DNA of 64,000 nt from Agapetus fuscipes (taxonomy: Eukaryota > Arthropoda > Insecta > Trichoptera > Glossosomatidae), in the NCBI GenBank assembly GCA_951799405.1, contig OX637356.1, forward strand, positions 10,811,229 to 10,875,228, written 5' to 3'. Shown here piece by piece: positions 44,330 through 54,893 of the stretch (within the stretch, counting starts at the first letter, position 1; the number at the start of each line of letters is the position of its first letter). Below the pieces are notes generated by a model. It was not told the DNA's origin. It was given only the letters and a program-made list of their open reading frames with translations, and did not search any database. The translations under genes were made by a program, and so were the position numbers.

Positions 44330-44441
44330 AAATCGCTACGATTACAATAAAGTAAAGTGGAGAGTCTCTCCAAATACGTCACGGTCCATTACGCGGCAAG
44401 TACATGCGCTGAAAATCTTCAACATTAAATAAATAAACCCT
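44330..44441 (+). repeat. 110-bp direct repeat, copy 2
   Basis: Partner of 43098-43210 in the same orientation, with some substitutions and a different GC-rich middle (GCGGCAAGTACATGCGCTG). Confidence 0.75.
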
Positions 44442-45047
44442 GAAAGAGATGGAAAACCTCCCACCCCCACCCTCTGAAATGTTTACCGTGGATCCTGAAA
44501 ATAAAGGAATTTTTAATATCAGTAAAAGGAATTGAAATACACTTTTTGCCTAGCGTTTGCCCTTTTGGCTCTTCACTTGTATTTATGTTTGTATCTAAAC
44601 ACTCACCTGGGGTATATTATGAGTCGTGTGGAACCAAATACAGCAATCTAAGTATTTTTCGAAAGTGAATTAAATACACAGAAACACAGGGAAACATATT
44701 CTTATTATGTCTAAATATTAATATCGTTTTTTAAAAAACTTACATTTTCGACTTTGATTCTAAAAAATTCCGTTTTTCAAAAATGAGATAAACATGGGGA
44801 AACGGAAGTACTCATTTTATCATACTTTCTACACGTTGAAATCTATTTTTGAAAAATCGTAGATTGCCGGCTTTGGTTATATATGGTCCATGTGTATTAA
44901 AAGATTCAGACAAACAAAAAATGCAGCATTTTTTCTTCGAAATATAAAATTTAATATCTTTTGACAGTCCTGTGAATATTTTCTTCTAGTTTTATTACTT
45001 TCTTCATTTGGTGTGAGGCTAACGCCCTATGTTGCACAATCTTGAAT
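44442..45047. other. no recognised feature
   Basis: AT-rich unique-looking DNA. Confidence 0.35.
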
Positions 45048-45580
45048 TAAAACCTTGTTGCTGTAAAGCAGGATGGACCCTTGGTGACCGATTTTTGGTA
45101 AAGGTATTATAATGAACAATGGATTCTTGTACGTGAGCCTAAGCAGGCTGATTGATGTGTGTGTGTGACGTTTCTGGTACAGTGTAAAACAATGCTCTCG
45201 TACCATCCATTATGAAAATATCTACCATGTTTTCGAAATGCAAGAATCGTCTCTGCGGCACATATAAATACGAGCAAAGATTCTGCGGGGAGACAAGTCG
45301 CTTTGATCATTGTAATGCGTACACCGGAAAGCAAAGAGTGAAGAGTGAACAGTACATTCTAACCTATATTGTGAACAATAAATCTTGTGATATAAATTTA
45401 GATCACAATTTAATCTAAAGAAACTAAAGTTAATAATGACAGTATATTAATTCTTCAACCCAGCGAAGAGCATATTTGAAAACATAAATTGTATATTTTT
45501 TGTGCTTCACCGGGATTCAAACCCAAAACATTCCATTGACGAGTCCCAAGCGTTACCACTGGACTACGGACGGGTCACCA
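45048..45580 (-). repeat. SINE-B split by a 340-bp insertion
   Basis: The body at 45048-45107 (TGGATGGACC.. read inverted) resumes at 45450-45580 with the lower body and head (ACGGACGGGTC, box B GGTTTGAATCCCGG). The insertion 45108-45449 has TATAAATAC at 45266-45274 and AATAAA at 45378, and no coding frame. It is possibly a solo LTR, but its exact ends and target duplication are not resolved. Confidence 0.6.
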
Positions 45581-46024
45581 AAGATAAATTTAATAACACA
45601 TTTCTTGTTAACTAATTCAAATGTAAATTATTGGAAGCTCAGAGGCGGCAGAGTGGAATATAATCGATCTTTAGTGACTAGCGAGGGAACTCGTACAATA
45701 TGGGGAACGCCGAGCACTAAAGTTGCTTTCCTTGTCCAAATGGCTAAATACTTGTAAGCCCTCGTATGTTTGTAAGTGAGTCAGTGGCGGAGGGACCCAA
45801 TAACACGATGCCCATCGTTCTTTAAAAAAATCCTGAGAAAAAAAAAACACTTCAAACGTATTTCTATTCCTAAATTTTTCGTCAATATTACATCACATTT
45901 GCATCATCGCGCTGAAAAAGCCCATCGCAGACATGGGCAAAACTTCCAGAAGCTCCATCTGCAATAAATCACGTCCTGGAAAGAATCTTTATAGTATCAA
46001 CCACCAGCCATTAACCTGAAAACT
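45581..46024. other. unassigned, with a hammerhead-like repeat
   Basis: 45895-45975 resembles 47440-47530 (see the hammerhead-like entries). The rest has no recognised gene. Confidence 0.4.
45912..45943 (+). ncRNA. hammerhead-like motif, decayed
   Basis: CTGAAAA, one base, a GCCCAT/ATGGGC stem, then AAAAC. The core A/G positions are degraded compared with 47466. The stem is kept by paired changes (GCTCAT/ATGAGC in the other copy). Confidence 0.4.
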
Positions 46025-46470
46025 GTAATGTCACTGTACCACTAGAGGTCACCAGAGCCTCTGCAGAGCTGCCTCCGTTACTTCCTATTTTATTTCTTTT
46101 ACGCTTACTTATATCAGAATCTGATATACTACGTATATCAGATTCCTTCACAATCTCTTCAATCTGATCACTCCTTACTTTTTTCAGTCATCTTGTACCT
46201 CTTTTCCCTTTCAAACTTTTTCTTTCTACATTATTTTGTACCTTAACTTTCCCATCCTCGTTCAGCTTACATTCTTTCTTTACCCATTCATTCCTAATTT
46301 TATCCTTCAGAATTTTTGCTGGCATGCTTCTCAAATGCTTCATTTTCATCGTCAATACTTTGCTCATTTTGCTATCATTCACTGTCCATGCTTCATTTCC
46401 ATGTATCAAAGCCGGTAACAATATGCCATTGCGTACCGACATTCTCAGATCCATTTTTTTCTTGTGATCT
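46025..46470 (-). pseudogene. RTE-like (type 2) LINE, C-terminal ORF fragment
   Basis: The minus frame encodes RMSVRNGILLPALIHGNEAW, KMKHLRSMPAKILKDKIRNEW, and a shortened GKRGTR instead of GRGRPRK. A deletion removes the LRWFGHIERM part. The 3' end has CCTCTAGTGGTACAGTGAC and a weak (ACAGT) tail. The same frame runs on to 46772 through unrelated DNA. Confidence 0.8.
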
Positions 46471-46734
46471 AAAAAAAAATGTACAAAGAGTAAGGTTACC
46501 CTCTGTAAAATCTCACCCTTCGTCACTGAAATGTAGCATTGTGCTTCTATATATACGCAAAAGTAGTCTTGTACTAGTGTATGTATGTAGAAGTAGCCTT
46601 GTAGTTGTGTATGTGTGTATATGTACCATTGTGAAACCACCACAGACGTGGGAATGCTAGCAAACCAAAACGTAAAGATAGTTTCGGCCACAATCCTTCG
46701 GTGAAAAGGAAATTGGTTAGAATACCTATATAAC

Positions 46735-46905
46735 CCACAGTATAAAACATTGCGTTTATACTCAACCCTCACGTAAACGCTGCAAACAGAAAAGTGTTTG
46801 GAAGGTATAACAGTGCCTCTAGTGAGGGATTTAGTTAGCGTTTATATTTTCAGTGTACGCGATGATTGAGTTATACGAAATATTTTATACTCAAAACAGT
46901 CTACA
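46735..46905. repeat. MITE-like patch
   Basis: GCGTTTATACTCAACC on the left and GCGATGATTGAGTTATA on the right are degenerate inverted sequences around a central AGTGCCTCTAGTGAGG. Related words occur near 5944, 16990, 32560, 55850 and 56200. The ends are not defined. Confidence 0.4.
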
Positions 46906-47023
46906 AATCTAGCATATTAGCTAATTAATGAAGTACACTGAAAAATAAAAACGGTTTTTTTCTGAATACGGCGAGTGGGTATATTACACTCCACGACTGA
47001 TTTCGCAAACCAACCGTTTGCAT

Positions 47024-47283
47024 CTTTTTTTTTTTTTTTTTTTTAAATAGATTTGTGAAGAGGAATGCAATTCACCAACCTATTCTGCCTGGCCAGAAAC
47101 AGGTATTAATATCATCATTTAATAATTCATTATTGTTTATTATTAATGAATTATTAAATAATAATTACCCAATAACATCTGTTGAACCAGGGTCAAAGTT
47201 AAAGTCAAGTGACCCAAGCGGGGATCAAACCAGCGTTGTTCCATTCGAAATACGCTAGAAAGATCAGCCCTCTTGGCCCCCGC
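47024..47283 (-). mobile_element. SINE-C, full length with poly-A
   Basis: Read on the minus strand it has a tRNA-like start (GGCCAAGAGGGCTGATC, box-B-like GGTTTGATCCCCG), an AT-rich palindromic middle (47118-47165) and CTGTTTCTGGCCAGGCAG. It ends in a 21-base A-run (T at 47024-47044). Confidence 0.65.
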
Positions 47284-47465
47284 GGCAATAACCCCGACTA
47301 AACTCTTCAGGTGGCATATCTTATAATATCTTTTAAAATGAACGATTACAAAGTGAATTCCTCTACAATCAATAAAAAAAAAGGCACTGATTTTGTATTG
47401 GAGTAAATTTGAATGACCAGTGATGACAGTTCTCATCAAGATCATCATCATCATCAAACTTCACG

Positions 47466-47500
47466 CTGAAGAAGCTCATCGTAGAAATGAGCGAAACGTC
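47466..47500 (+). ncRNA. hammerhead-like motif, best copy
   Basis: CTGAAGA, one A, a perfect 6-bp GCTCAT/ATGAGC stem closed by an 8-nt loop, then GAAACGTC. The CUGANGA and GAA parts match the hammerhead core exactly. As at 1081 and 17992 there is one extra base before stem II. The preceding CATCATCATCATCATC repeat and this motif also occur, decayed, at 45900. Confidence 0.45.
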
Positions 47501-47971
47501 CGGAAGCTCCAGTTCCCACAGACCACGGCAACAGATCCCGGAAAACATCACTCCAGCATCATAATTATTGTCAATTGTTGCATGAGGGTGGGAGATTTTC
47601 ATGAAAAAGACAATTATTTTTTAAAGAAAAAAGATTAAAGACATCTGAGACGAGTTGGACTTTTATTAAAAAGTGATTCTGACAAACCTTCAAATTCAGA
47701 ATTGGCTTCATTAGTGTCATTGTAAAAGAACGGATAATAGCAGATTATGCAAAAAAATAAACTTTCATTATTTTAAGAGAATCGAAAGTTTTTTTTACTT
47801 TAAAAATCTAATCAATGTTAGAGAATGAACCAAGTGTATGCTTCAAAAAAGCTTCCTTGGTTCAAATCCCCAAGCTTTGTGAAAAATAAACCTTATTGTC
47901 TTAAAACATCTTTTTCACCATTCACTTTTTAAGGTTTTGTTCTTTTTTATATTTTAATGTAATTTATTATT
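47501..47971. other. no recognised feature
   Basis: AT-rich. 47925-47972 (AAGGTTTTGTTCTTTTTTATA and on) resembles the sequence beyond the tail copy at 61925, so it is probably more LINE 3' UTR. Confidence 0.4.
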
Positions 47972-48226
47972 CGTATTCCTTGACTTATAGATTGGTACGA
48001 GGCTAACCACCCAAACTGTTAAAAATGGTTCACTTCGCCGATGTCACCCCTGTGTCTGGGAAGGTCGGCAAAAGTTGTGGGGCTTATGTTCATTTGAGGT
48101 TTGGATTTTATTTGTAACTACACATTCAGCATTTGTAAGCGCGAACTACAAGTGTTGGTTTGTGGGCATACATCTGAGAGCTTTAAATGAATATATCCTT
48201 GCAACTTAGATTACAGATTATATTAT
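47972..48226 (+). repeat. RTE-like 3' tail copy, full block
   Basis: ATTCCTTGACTTATAGATTGG to the tail TTAGATTACAGATTATATTATAGA. Confidence 0.85.
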
Positions 48227-48419
48227 AGACTGAAAAAAAAAATATTCACAAATTTACTTTAATGAATTTTAAGCTTTTTTGTGGGTGTTTTTTTTTTTAT
48301 TGAAATAATATTTGAAAAAAATAAAGCTTTCCATAGCAGAATACTAATTTATGAAAGCTCCTGGCGATTATTTCTCGAGGAAATTTGTGGAAGAATTTAA
48401 AGAAGAAAAAAGAACCAAT

Positions 48420-48680
48420 GAAAGGTTGTGGATTCGGATCCCGGCGAAGCACAAAAAAATACCATTTATATTTCGAATGTGCTCTTCGCTGGGTTGAAAA
48501 ATTCATAAATCTTTACCAATGACCGGTCACCAAGGGTCCATCCAGCCTTACAGAAACTGGGTCTTGCTTGAGTATTGGCGCTCTGTAGCGACGACCAAGC
48601 TCGTACACCTCTGCGGCACTACAACAAGTGTCATAGACCCCTAGAGTCTTTAGAATCTAGGGAGTCTCCCGCACAGGATT

Positions 48681-48715
<35 letters not shown>
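48420..48715 (+). mobile_element. composite 5S/tRNA SINE, 5'-truncated
   Basis: It begins within the tRNA-like head (GAAAGGTTGTGGATTCGG), so the 5S part is lost. It carries the composite-specific tail (CTAGGGAGTCTCCCGCAC) and 29 or more A residues at 48686-48714. The tail assigns it to the composite family and not to SINE-B. Confidence 0.85.
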
Positions 48716-48717
<2 letters not shown>

Positions 48718-48884
48718 AATAATTAATGTTTCAAAAACAGCTTTGTTTTTACATTGTGCCTTTGTAGACGAAAAAGCTCGATCAGATTTTAAATTCCGCA
48801 GAAAAATTCTAACACAATCACTAGTTTTCAAAATGACAAATGATCAAATAAAAAAAATGTTTACTTTTGGCTATGTCTCAGGTC

Positions 48885-49035
48885 TGTTTCAGGGAAATTC
48901 TGTATGAATTAAAAAGTTTATATTCATTTCTGCTGTAGGTTTTAATTTTTAAGAGCGTATGACGCAAGTATAAGTACTAAATAAGACGTATTTGCTTGGG
49001 GGCATGCATTTAATATGATTCTTGCATCTTGATTT
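48885..49035 (+). repeat. RTE-like 3' tail copy, very old
   Basis: Only scattered words survive (CTGTTTCAGGGAA, TTGCTTGGGGGCATGCATTTAATATG). Confidence 0.5.
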
Positions 49036-49385
49036 ATATTCGCAGCTCCCATTTTCCATAAGACTAAAAAGGACTGTTAAGTAACGTTACAATTTATCGT
49101 CAAGGGGTCTAACTGGAGCGCTATTTTATTTCAAACATACGCTCAAATTCTAACCTCCGATTCCGCTCTAGAAAAGCGACAAAAATATGAAAGATATTAC
49201 ATATTTTTATATTGTTTCTTGTATGGAGATATAACTCTGAGGCTATACATTTGCTTAATTCCAAACGACATGAAACACCAATTATTGTAATTATTATTTT
49301 GTTACTATGTCAACCTATCTTCATGGTTACAATACACAACTTAGGTGTTGTCGAGTGTATAAAAATATCTGATACCTATCATTGT
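49036..49385. other. no recognised gene
   Basis: A SINE-C-like fragment may lie at 49105-49160; otherwise nothing is seen. Confidence 0.35.
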
Positions 49386-52212
49386 TCTAATCTAATCTAA
49401 TCTAATCTAAGTTGCAAGGATATGTTACATTGGAGATTCACATTACATGCATTCTCACAACCAGACACGTACAAGTTCGCGCTTGCACATGCCTCATGTG
49501 AACCTACAACATAAAAACCAAATCTCAAATGGACATACACCCTGCAACTCTTGCCGTCCTTCCCTGAGACAGGGGTGACATTGGCAAAGTGAACCATTTT
49601 TACAGCATGGGTGGTCAGCCGCATACCAACCTATAAGTCAAGGAACACACACACACGACAAATTACATTTTATACATCATTAAATAATAATATCCAAATA
49701 CAAAATATCCATTTACAAACACAAACAAATTCCAATTTAATAAACCCTAGCCGCCAACATTACAGATCAACCGCCATTTCTTTCTGTCCTTACATACTTC
49801 TTTCATTTTCTCCAGAGTCATAACCTTCTTCATACAAGCTCTTCTTTTATTATGACTCTGGATATTCCATTCATTCGCAATTTCGGATATTTGGTCCATC
49901 CATACCTTTCTCGGTCTTCCTCTACCACGACATCCATCTATTCTACCAACATATGCTTTCTTCGTCAGTCTTTCCTCATTTATTCTCTCCATATGCCCAA
50001 ACCATCTTAACAAACTTCTTTTAATCTTCACTTTCACACTTTCTCTTGCACCACATTCTTCTCTTACAAAATCATTCCTCACCCTGTCACTCCGTTTTTT
50101 CCCAATCATACTTCTTAGAAAGTCCATTTCAACAGTATGGACTTTACTAATTTCACTTTCATTCACCGTCCAGGCCTCGCTTCCATACATCAAGGTGGGT
50201 AAAAGTATGCCACTGCGTACCGCCAATCGAGCATTTTTTGATATGTTTTGATTTTTGGCGATACAAGCTGTGGCACCCAGTACACACCTGCCCTTCATTA
50301 CTCTTCTTTCAAATTCACCGGTCATTCTTCCATCTTTTTCAAACTTACTTCCCAGGTATACAAACTCATTTACGACATCAACATTCATTCCATTAATTTT
50401 AAATTCATAATTCATACTTTCATCATCTCTTTCAAAAATCAATACTTTCGTCTTACTTGCATTCAACTTCAGATGGTTACCTAACAAAGCTTCATTCAAT
50501 CTAGAGAGCATTGTTTGCAATTCTACTGCTGAATCAGATACAAGAACTGCATCATCTGCATACAGTAGAACACTCACTTTGCTCTCTCCTATCATCAATC
50601 CACAATCATTAAGTCTAGCATCTCTGACACACTTGTCCATGACTATGTTAAATAGCCATGGACTCATCACACATCCTTGCCTCACACCCTTATAAACTTC
50701 AAACCACTCGCTATACTCACCATCAATACGAACACATGCCTTACTATTTTCATAGTTGGCATGCACCGCACCTAGGAGAGCCCCATTCACTCCGTATGCT
50801 TTCAAAACATCCCATAACATACCTCTGTCTACTGAGTCAAAAGCCTTTTCCAGATCTACAAAGGCCGTGAACAGCTTCCGCCTCACCGACAATTGTTTTT
50901 CAACAAGTTGTCGTAGAGTAAAAATCTGATCAACACAGCCTCTACCGGCCATAAAGCCGGACTGTATATCGGAAATCCTTTCACTAGTAGTCAGAATCAC
51001 ATTTTTTATAATCACCTTACAGAAGACTTTTCCTGGTATACTGAGTAGACTGATTGGTCTGAAGTTCTGACAGTCTTTTTTGTCCCCTTTACCTTTGTAA
51101 ATGGGAACAATGACTGCCTTCCTCCAATCCATCGGTACTACTCCTGCATTCACACAAAGCTTACATAATTCGTACATCCAATCTATCACGCATTCACCTC
51201 CTGCTTTCAACATTTCACCATTTATTCCATCAAACCCAGCAGACTTTCCATTCTTCAAACATTCAATAGATACTTTTATTTCTTCTTTCGAAATCCTAAA
51301 TTCATTCTCTTCTGTCATTTTTCTAAACAAATTTCTTTCGCCCCGACCAAAAATCCCTTCAAAATATTCTTTCCATCTTTTACATACTTCATCATTCTCC
51401 CATACTATCTCACCAACAGCACTTTTGATTCCTGGGGTGGTCAATGCAGAATCTTTATTCCTAATGGCACCGACCCATCTCCAGAATTCCTTCCTACTGT
51501 CGGTGAAACTTCTGTTCATTTTTTCATCAATCTTTCTCTGTTCATTCGCTTTGCTTTCATAAACTACATTCTTCGCCATTCGCTTGGCTATCTTATATTT
51601 TTCTTCTAGCTTTCTATCATTCCTGTCGTTCAGCCACTTTTTGTAACATTCCTTCTTTACTTTCACAGCCTCTTTTACTTTAGCATTCCACCAGGCATCC
51701 CCTTTCAATCTTCCACCTTTCGTTTCTCCACATACTTTTCGAGCACATTCAATCATTCTTTCTTTCATATCCTTCCACATGCTTTCAATATCTTTTTCAT
51801 TCACATTCTTTTCAAGTTCATTCACACTTAACTTTTTTTGTAATTCTGATTTATACTTCTTTTTCACGTTTTCATCACACAGACTTTCTACTTTTATTCT
51901 TGGCTTTCTTACTTTCTTCTTACGTTTCTTCTTTCTTACTTCTCCAATCATTATTTTAGCGCATAAGAGATAGTGGTCACTGCCTATTTCAGGCCCACGA
52001 TAGACACGGCTATCTCTTACGGCTCCTCTCAGTCTTTCATCCACACAGATGTAGTCAATGATTGTGCGACTTCCCACAATCTGCCTTGTGTACAGATGCA
52101 CATCCTTATGTCGAAACCATGTGTTTGATGCAAAAAGGCTGTGCTCTGCACACAAAGCTATCAGGTGCCGCCCATTATCATTGACCACACCTCGTCCACT
52201 AGGACCATTGTT
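49386..52212 (-). mobile_element. RTE-like LINE, 5'-truncated, with full 3' UTR (type 1)
   Basis: The ORF (49747-52188) is followed on the minus strand by a 360-bp 3' UTR. Its last 255 bp are the dispersed tail sequence, ending in (TTAGA)n at 49388-49411. This copy shows that the many short tail copies belong to a LINE 3' end. The 5' boundary lies at about 52212, where element sequence (GPSGRG) gives way to unrelated AT-rich DNA. Confidence 0.88.
49747..52188 (-). CDS. LINE ORF: partial endonuclease plus reverse transcriptase (813 aa)
   Basis: Residues 43-48 (TIIDYI) and 70-72 (SDH) are the end of the AP-type endonuclease; the N-terminal half is missing. The open frame extends slightly upstream of the first codon (RNNGPSGRG), so the stated start is arbitrary. 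The reverse transcriptase has KGKGDKKDCQNFRPISLL, AFVDLEKAFDSVD and GVRQGCVMSPWLFN, and YADD at 543-546. The C-terminus has LLRWFGHMERI and GRGRPRKVWMDQI. It shares long stretches with the 12768-15263 ORF, but the two are clearly different subfamilies. There are no stops, so it is young or recently active. Confidence 0.88.
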   Translation of the reverse strand: MVNDNGRHLIALCAEHSLFASNTWFRHKDVHLYTRQIVGSRTIIDYICVDERLRGAVRDSRVYRGPEIGSDHYLLCAKIMIGEVRKKKRKKKVRKPRIKVESLCDENVKKKYKSELQKKLSVNELEKNVNEKDIESMWKDMKERMIECARKVCGETKGGRLKGDAWWNAKVKEAVKVKKECYKKWLNDRNDRKLEEKYKIAKRMAKNVVYESKANEQRKIDEKMNRSFTDSRKEFWRWVGAIRNKDSALTTPGIKSAVGEIVWENDEVCKRWKEYFEGIFGRGERNLFRKMTEENEFRISKEEIKVSIECLKNGKSAGFDGINGEMLKAGGECVIDWMYELCKLCVNAGVVPMDWRKAVIVPIYKGKGDKKDCQNFRPISLLSIPGKVFCKVIIKNVILTTSERISDIQSGFMAGRGCVDQIFTLRQLVEKQLSVRRKLFTAFVDLEKAFDSVDRGMLWDVLKAYGVNGALLGAVHANYENSKACVRIDGEYSEWFEVYKGVRQGCVMSPWLFNIVMDKCVRDARLNDCGLMIGESKVSVLLYADDAVLVSDSAVELQTMLSRLNEALLGNHLKLNASKTKVLIFERDDESMNYEFKINGMNVDVVNEFVYLGSKFEKDGRMTGEFERRVMKGRCVLGATACIAKNQNISKNARLAVRSGILLPTLMYGSEAWTVNESEISKVHTVEMDFLRSMIGKKRSDRVRNDFVREECGARESVKVKIKRSLLRWFGHMERINEERLTKKAYVGRIDGCRGRGRPRKVWMDQISEIANEWNIQSHNKRRACMKKVMTLEKMKEVCKDRKKWRLICNVGG

Positions 52213-54008
52213 TCTGTAACATAAACGTAATTATTTTAATTATTTTAAAATTCAGAAGGGGGATACCATAGTTTTAATTCACTTATTTATTTAAAATAAA
52301 TAAGACAAAATTTAAACTATGTTTTACACATTTGAATTTTTAAATAAATAAAAATGGACTGTCACTGTGTTAATAGATCAACACAACAAAATATGTAATT
52401 ATTTTACTTCGTTTCTCGAATATTTAAGACTAAATAAGTCACTCAGAACAGTGAACGAAAATTTAGGATTTTCCTTAAAATGAGATGCATAAATGGAAAT
52501 AGAAAATTAAATTCCGTGGTTTACATATTTTTCCCCCATTTCCAATAAAACTCCAATTCTTACTCGTGGATTAATATATTTTTATTTTTTGAAAACTTAA
52601 AACAACACGGTTAAATTGTAGAAAAAAATCTCATCAGACTACAAAAGGCTCTGTGAAATAAATGAAGAGCTTTACGCGCCGAACAAGAGAAAGTTAACCC
52701 ATGCAAGCCGAATTTCCTTTTTCCCTCAGTCTCTCAATGTCAGGGTTGAAATTATAAGATGAAATTATAGCGGGAAAAAACATCCCCTGTGAGAGATTTA
52801 GGGCTGCTGCTGAGAGATTAATGGTGAAAAGAAAACTACGTGCATTTGAATCAAACAACCAAAGAGTATGTGAAGTATTGAAATAATATAATCTCTTCTT
52901 TTATTTGAATTTGTCATAAAAAAACGTTTGCAAATGTCATCCCTGTTTCAAGAAAGATCGGCAAGAGTTAAAGGGCTTATTTGCAATTGGGATTTAAGCT
53001 TTTATTTTGTTAGAACTCGTATGTAAACATAAGGAATGGGCTATATATCGAGGCAAAATTTTGACATTTACAAATCACTTTTTTGAGAAGAAATTTTCTA
53101 ATTTGCTTTCAAACGATAATTTGTTCATAATTTTTTTTTTTTTTTAAGTTACCATACTTATTGTAAAAATCGATTTTGCGATATTTTTTTAAATGTCCAT
53201 TTATTGATATATCTAAATATCGGTATTTTTTTCCTACTCGCCCATCCCTAGTGCACATAATGGCCTGTGCTAGCCATGGATTTATAAGGACTAACTCCAT
53301 GGTGCTAGCACGAACTTCGACAGTCTTGTCGACATAATTTTTATGAGTTCGAAATGTTAATATATCATTGAATCTAGGATTAGAGATGGATTATTGTTAA
53401 TGTTGGCAAAATTTGACGACATTGCACATTTTTGTATCTTTTATTTAAATATACATTGAGTTACATTTAGTTTACCATAAACTGATAACAAAATAAGGTG
53501 ATTGGTTTGTTTGTTAAATTGGTGACTTCAATTACTTTTTAAAACAACACAACTTTTTTTGAAATGAATAACAATTTTTTTTTAACGGAAATATAAAAAC
53601 GCTCATGAAACTTAATAAGAGAAGAAAATACTAAAATTAGATACATTTCAAATTATTCAGCTAAAAATTTCATTACCCAAATATTTGTGAGTAAAATTCA
53701 AGACAACAGAAACATATTGGAGAAGAATTAGTTAATTATATCAACAAAAATATTCTTCTTTAGATAGCATCTTAAAATCAAATCATCTCGGAACGACATT
53801 TATATTTCAAACCCCTCACTATTTTCTTTAACCTTGACCTCAAGTAGCAAGCTCGCCCATCATCATGTTAACATCAACTTATGCTTTTCATTCCAGCAAA
53901 TTAAGTTACACATTAATTACATCTCAAGAGCTCACTTGCAAGCAACACTAGAGCTCTTGAACTAATTACAAGACGCCAGAAACAATGGCAGCCTGCTATT
54001 AGTATATA
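52213..54008. other. 1.8 kb without a recognised gene
   Basis: 52928-53010 (plus) is a decayed RTE tail (GTCATCCCTGTTTCAAG....GATCGGCAAGAG). 52600-52860 is repeat-free with less AT and could be conserved non-coding DNA. 52270-52320 is an AT-rich imperfect palindrome. No coding frame stands out. Confidence 0.4.
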
Positions 54009-54104
54009 CAGGGTGGGGCATGAATAGTGACCAAGTGTTGAGGAGAAAAAAACATGCACTGATAAATTTAGAGACTTAAACGCTACAACTCCGCTGGATA
54101 ATGT

Positions 54105-54335
54105 GTCCAATGTCAAAGAGCTACGATTCGATTCTCACCAAACGTGTCAGAAATAAATTCCCGTTTCGGTGTTTATTTCAAGCCCAACATCAAAATAACG
54201 GCATTTATTACTCAGTCTTCACAAGAAATGAGATTCTGACCCAGCGGGAGCAGGGACAGAATATCGAAGAAACACCCACTTCACGTGAAAAAAGTTGGCG
54301 TCAAGCCGTCCCTCTTGCCTGTGAAAATGAATAGG
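54105..54335 (+). repeat. SINE-A, diverged, inside the mariner-like shell
   Basis: Head remnant (GAGCTACGATTCGATTCTC), body (GTTTCGGTGTTTATTTCAAG) and part of the 3' region; the end is cut by an RTE copy. Confidence 0.65.
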
Positions 54336-54775
54336 TCCTCAAATCCTCAAACCTCAAATTAACATAAGCCCTGCAACTCTTGCCGACCTTCCCTGAAACA
54401 GGGGTGACATTGGAAAATTGAAACATTTTTTACAGTATGGGTGGTCAGCCTCATACCAACCTATAAGTCAAGGAATACAAGCAATTAATTACATCCAGCT
54501 ATACTAGCAAACAAACAAACACTAAAAAATCTACAAAACATCTATAAAGATGAAAATTGATTCTTGGCCTTAGCCGCCTACATTACCGCCATTTTTTTCG
54601 GTCCTTACATACATCTTTCATTTCATCCAGAGTCATAACCTTTTTCATACAAGCTCTCCTTTTATTATGACTCTGGATATTCCATTCATTCGCCATTTCG
54701 GAAATTTGGTCCATCCATACCTTTCTCGGTCTTCCTCTACCACGACATCCTTATATTCTTGCTACATAATATACT
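54336..54775 (-). pseudogene. RTE-like LINE, ORF end plus 3' UTR, lacking the tail
   Basis: On the minus strand it reads GRGRPRKVWMDQISEMANEW, IQSHNKRRACMKKVMTL and EMKDVCKDRK. Then come the 3' UTR and the conserved block, which breaks off at 54340 within CCTCAAATT, so the last 130 bp are gone. Confidence 0.8.
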
Positions 54776-54893
54776 TTTAATTGATAAATTCAATTAAAGT
54801 ACCCGCACAATCCATAAACAAATACACTCCACTTAGATTCATACAAATTTCTGGTCCTTCGAACCGGATATTTAGTATTTCTTCCCCACCCTG

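Larger units (their letters stand above)
54009..54893. mobile_element. mariner-like terminal inverted repeat shell filled by later insertions
   Basis: CAGGGTGGGG at 54009-54018 and its inverse CCCCACCCTG at 54884-54893 are each bordered by TA. TACAGGGTG-type ends are common in insect mariner elements. Without the two later insertions only about 230 bp remain, with no transposase. Confidence 0.6.
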
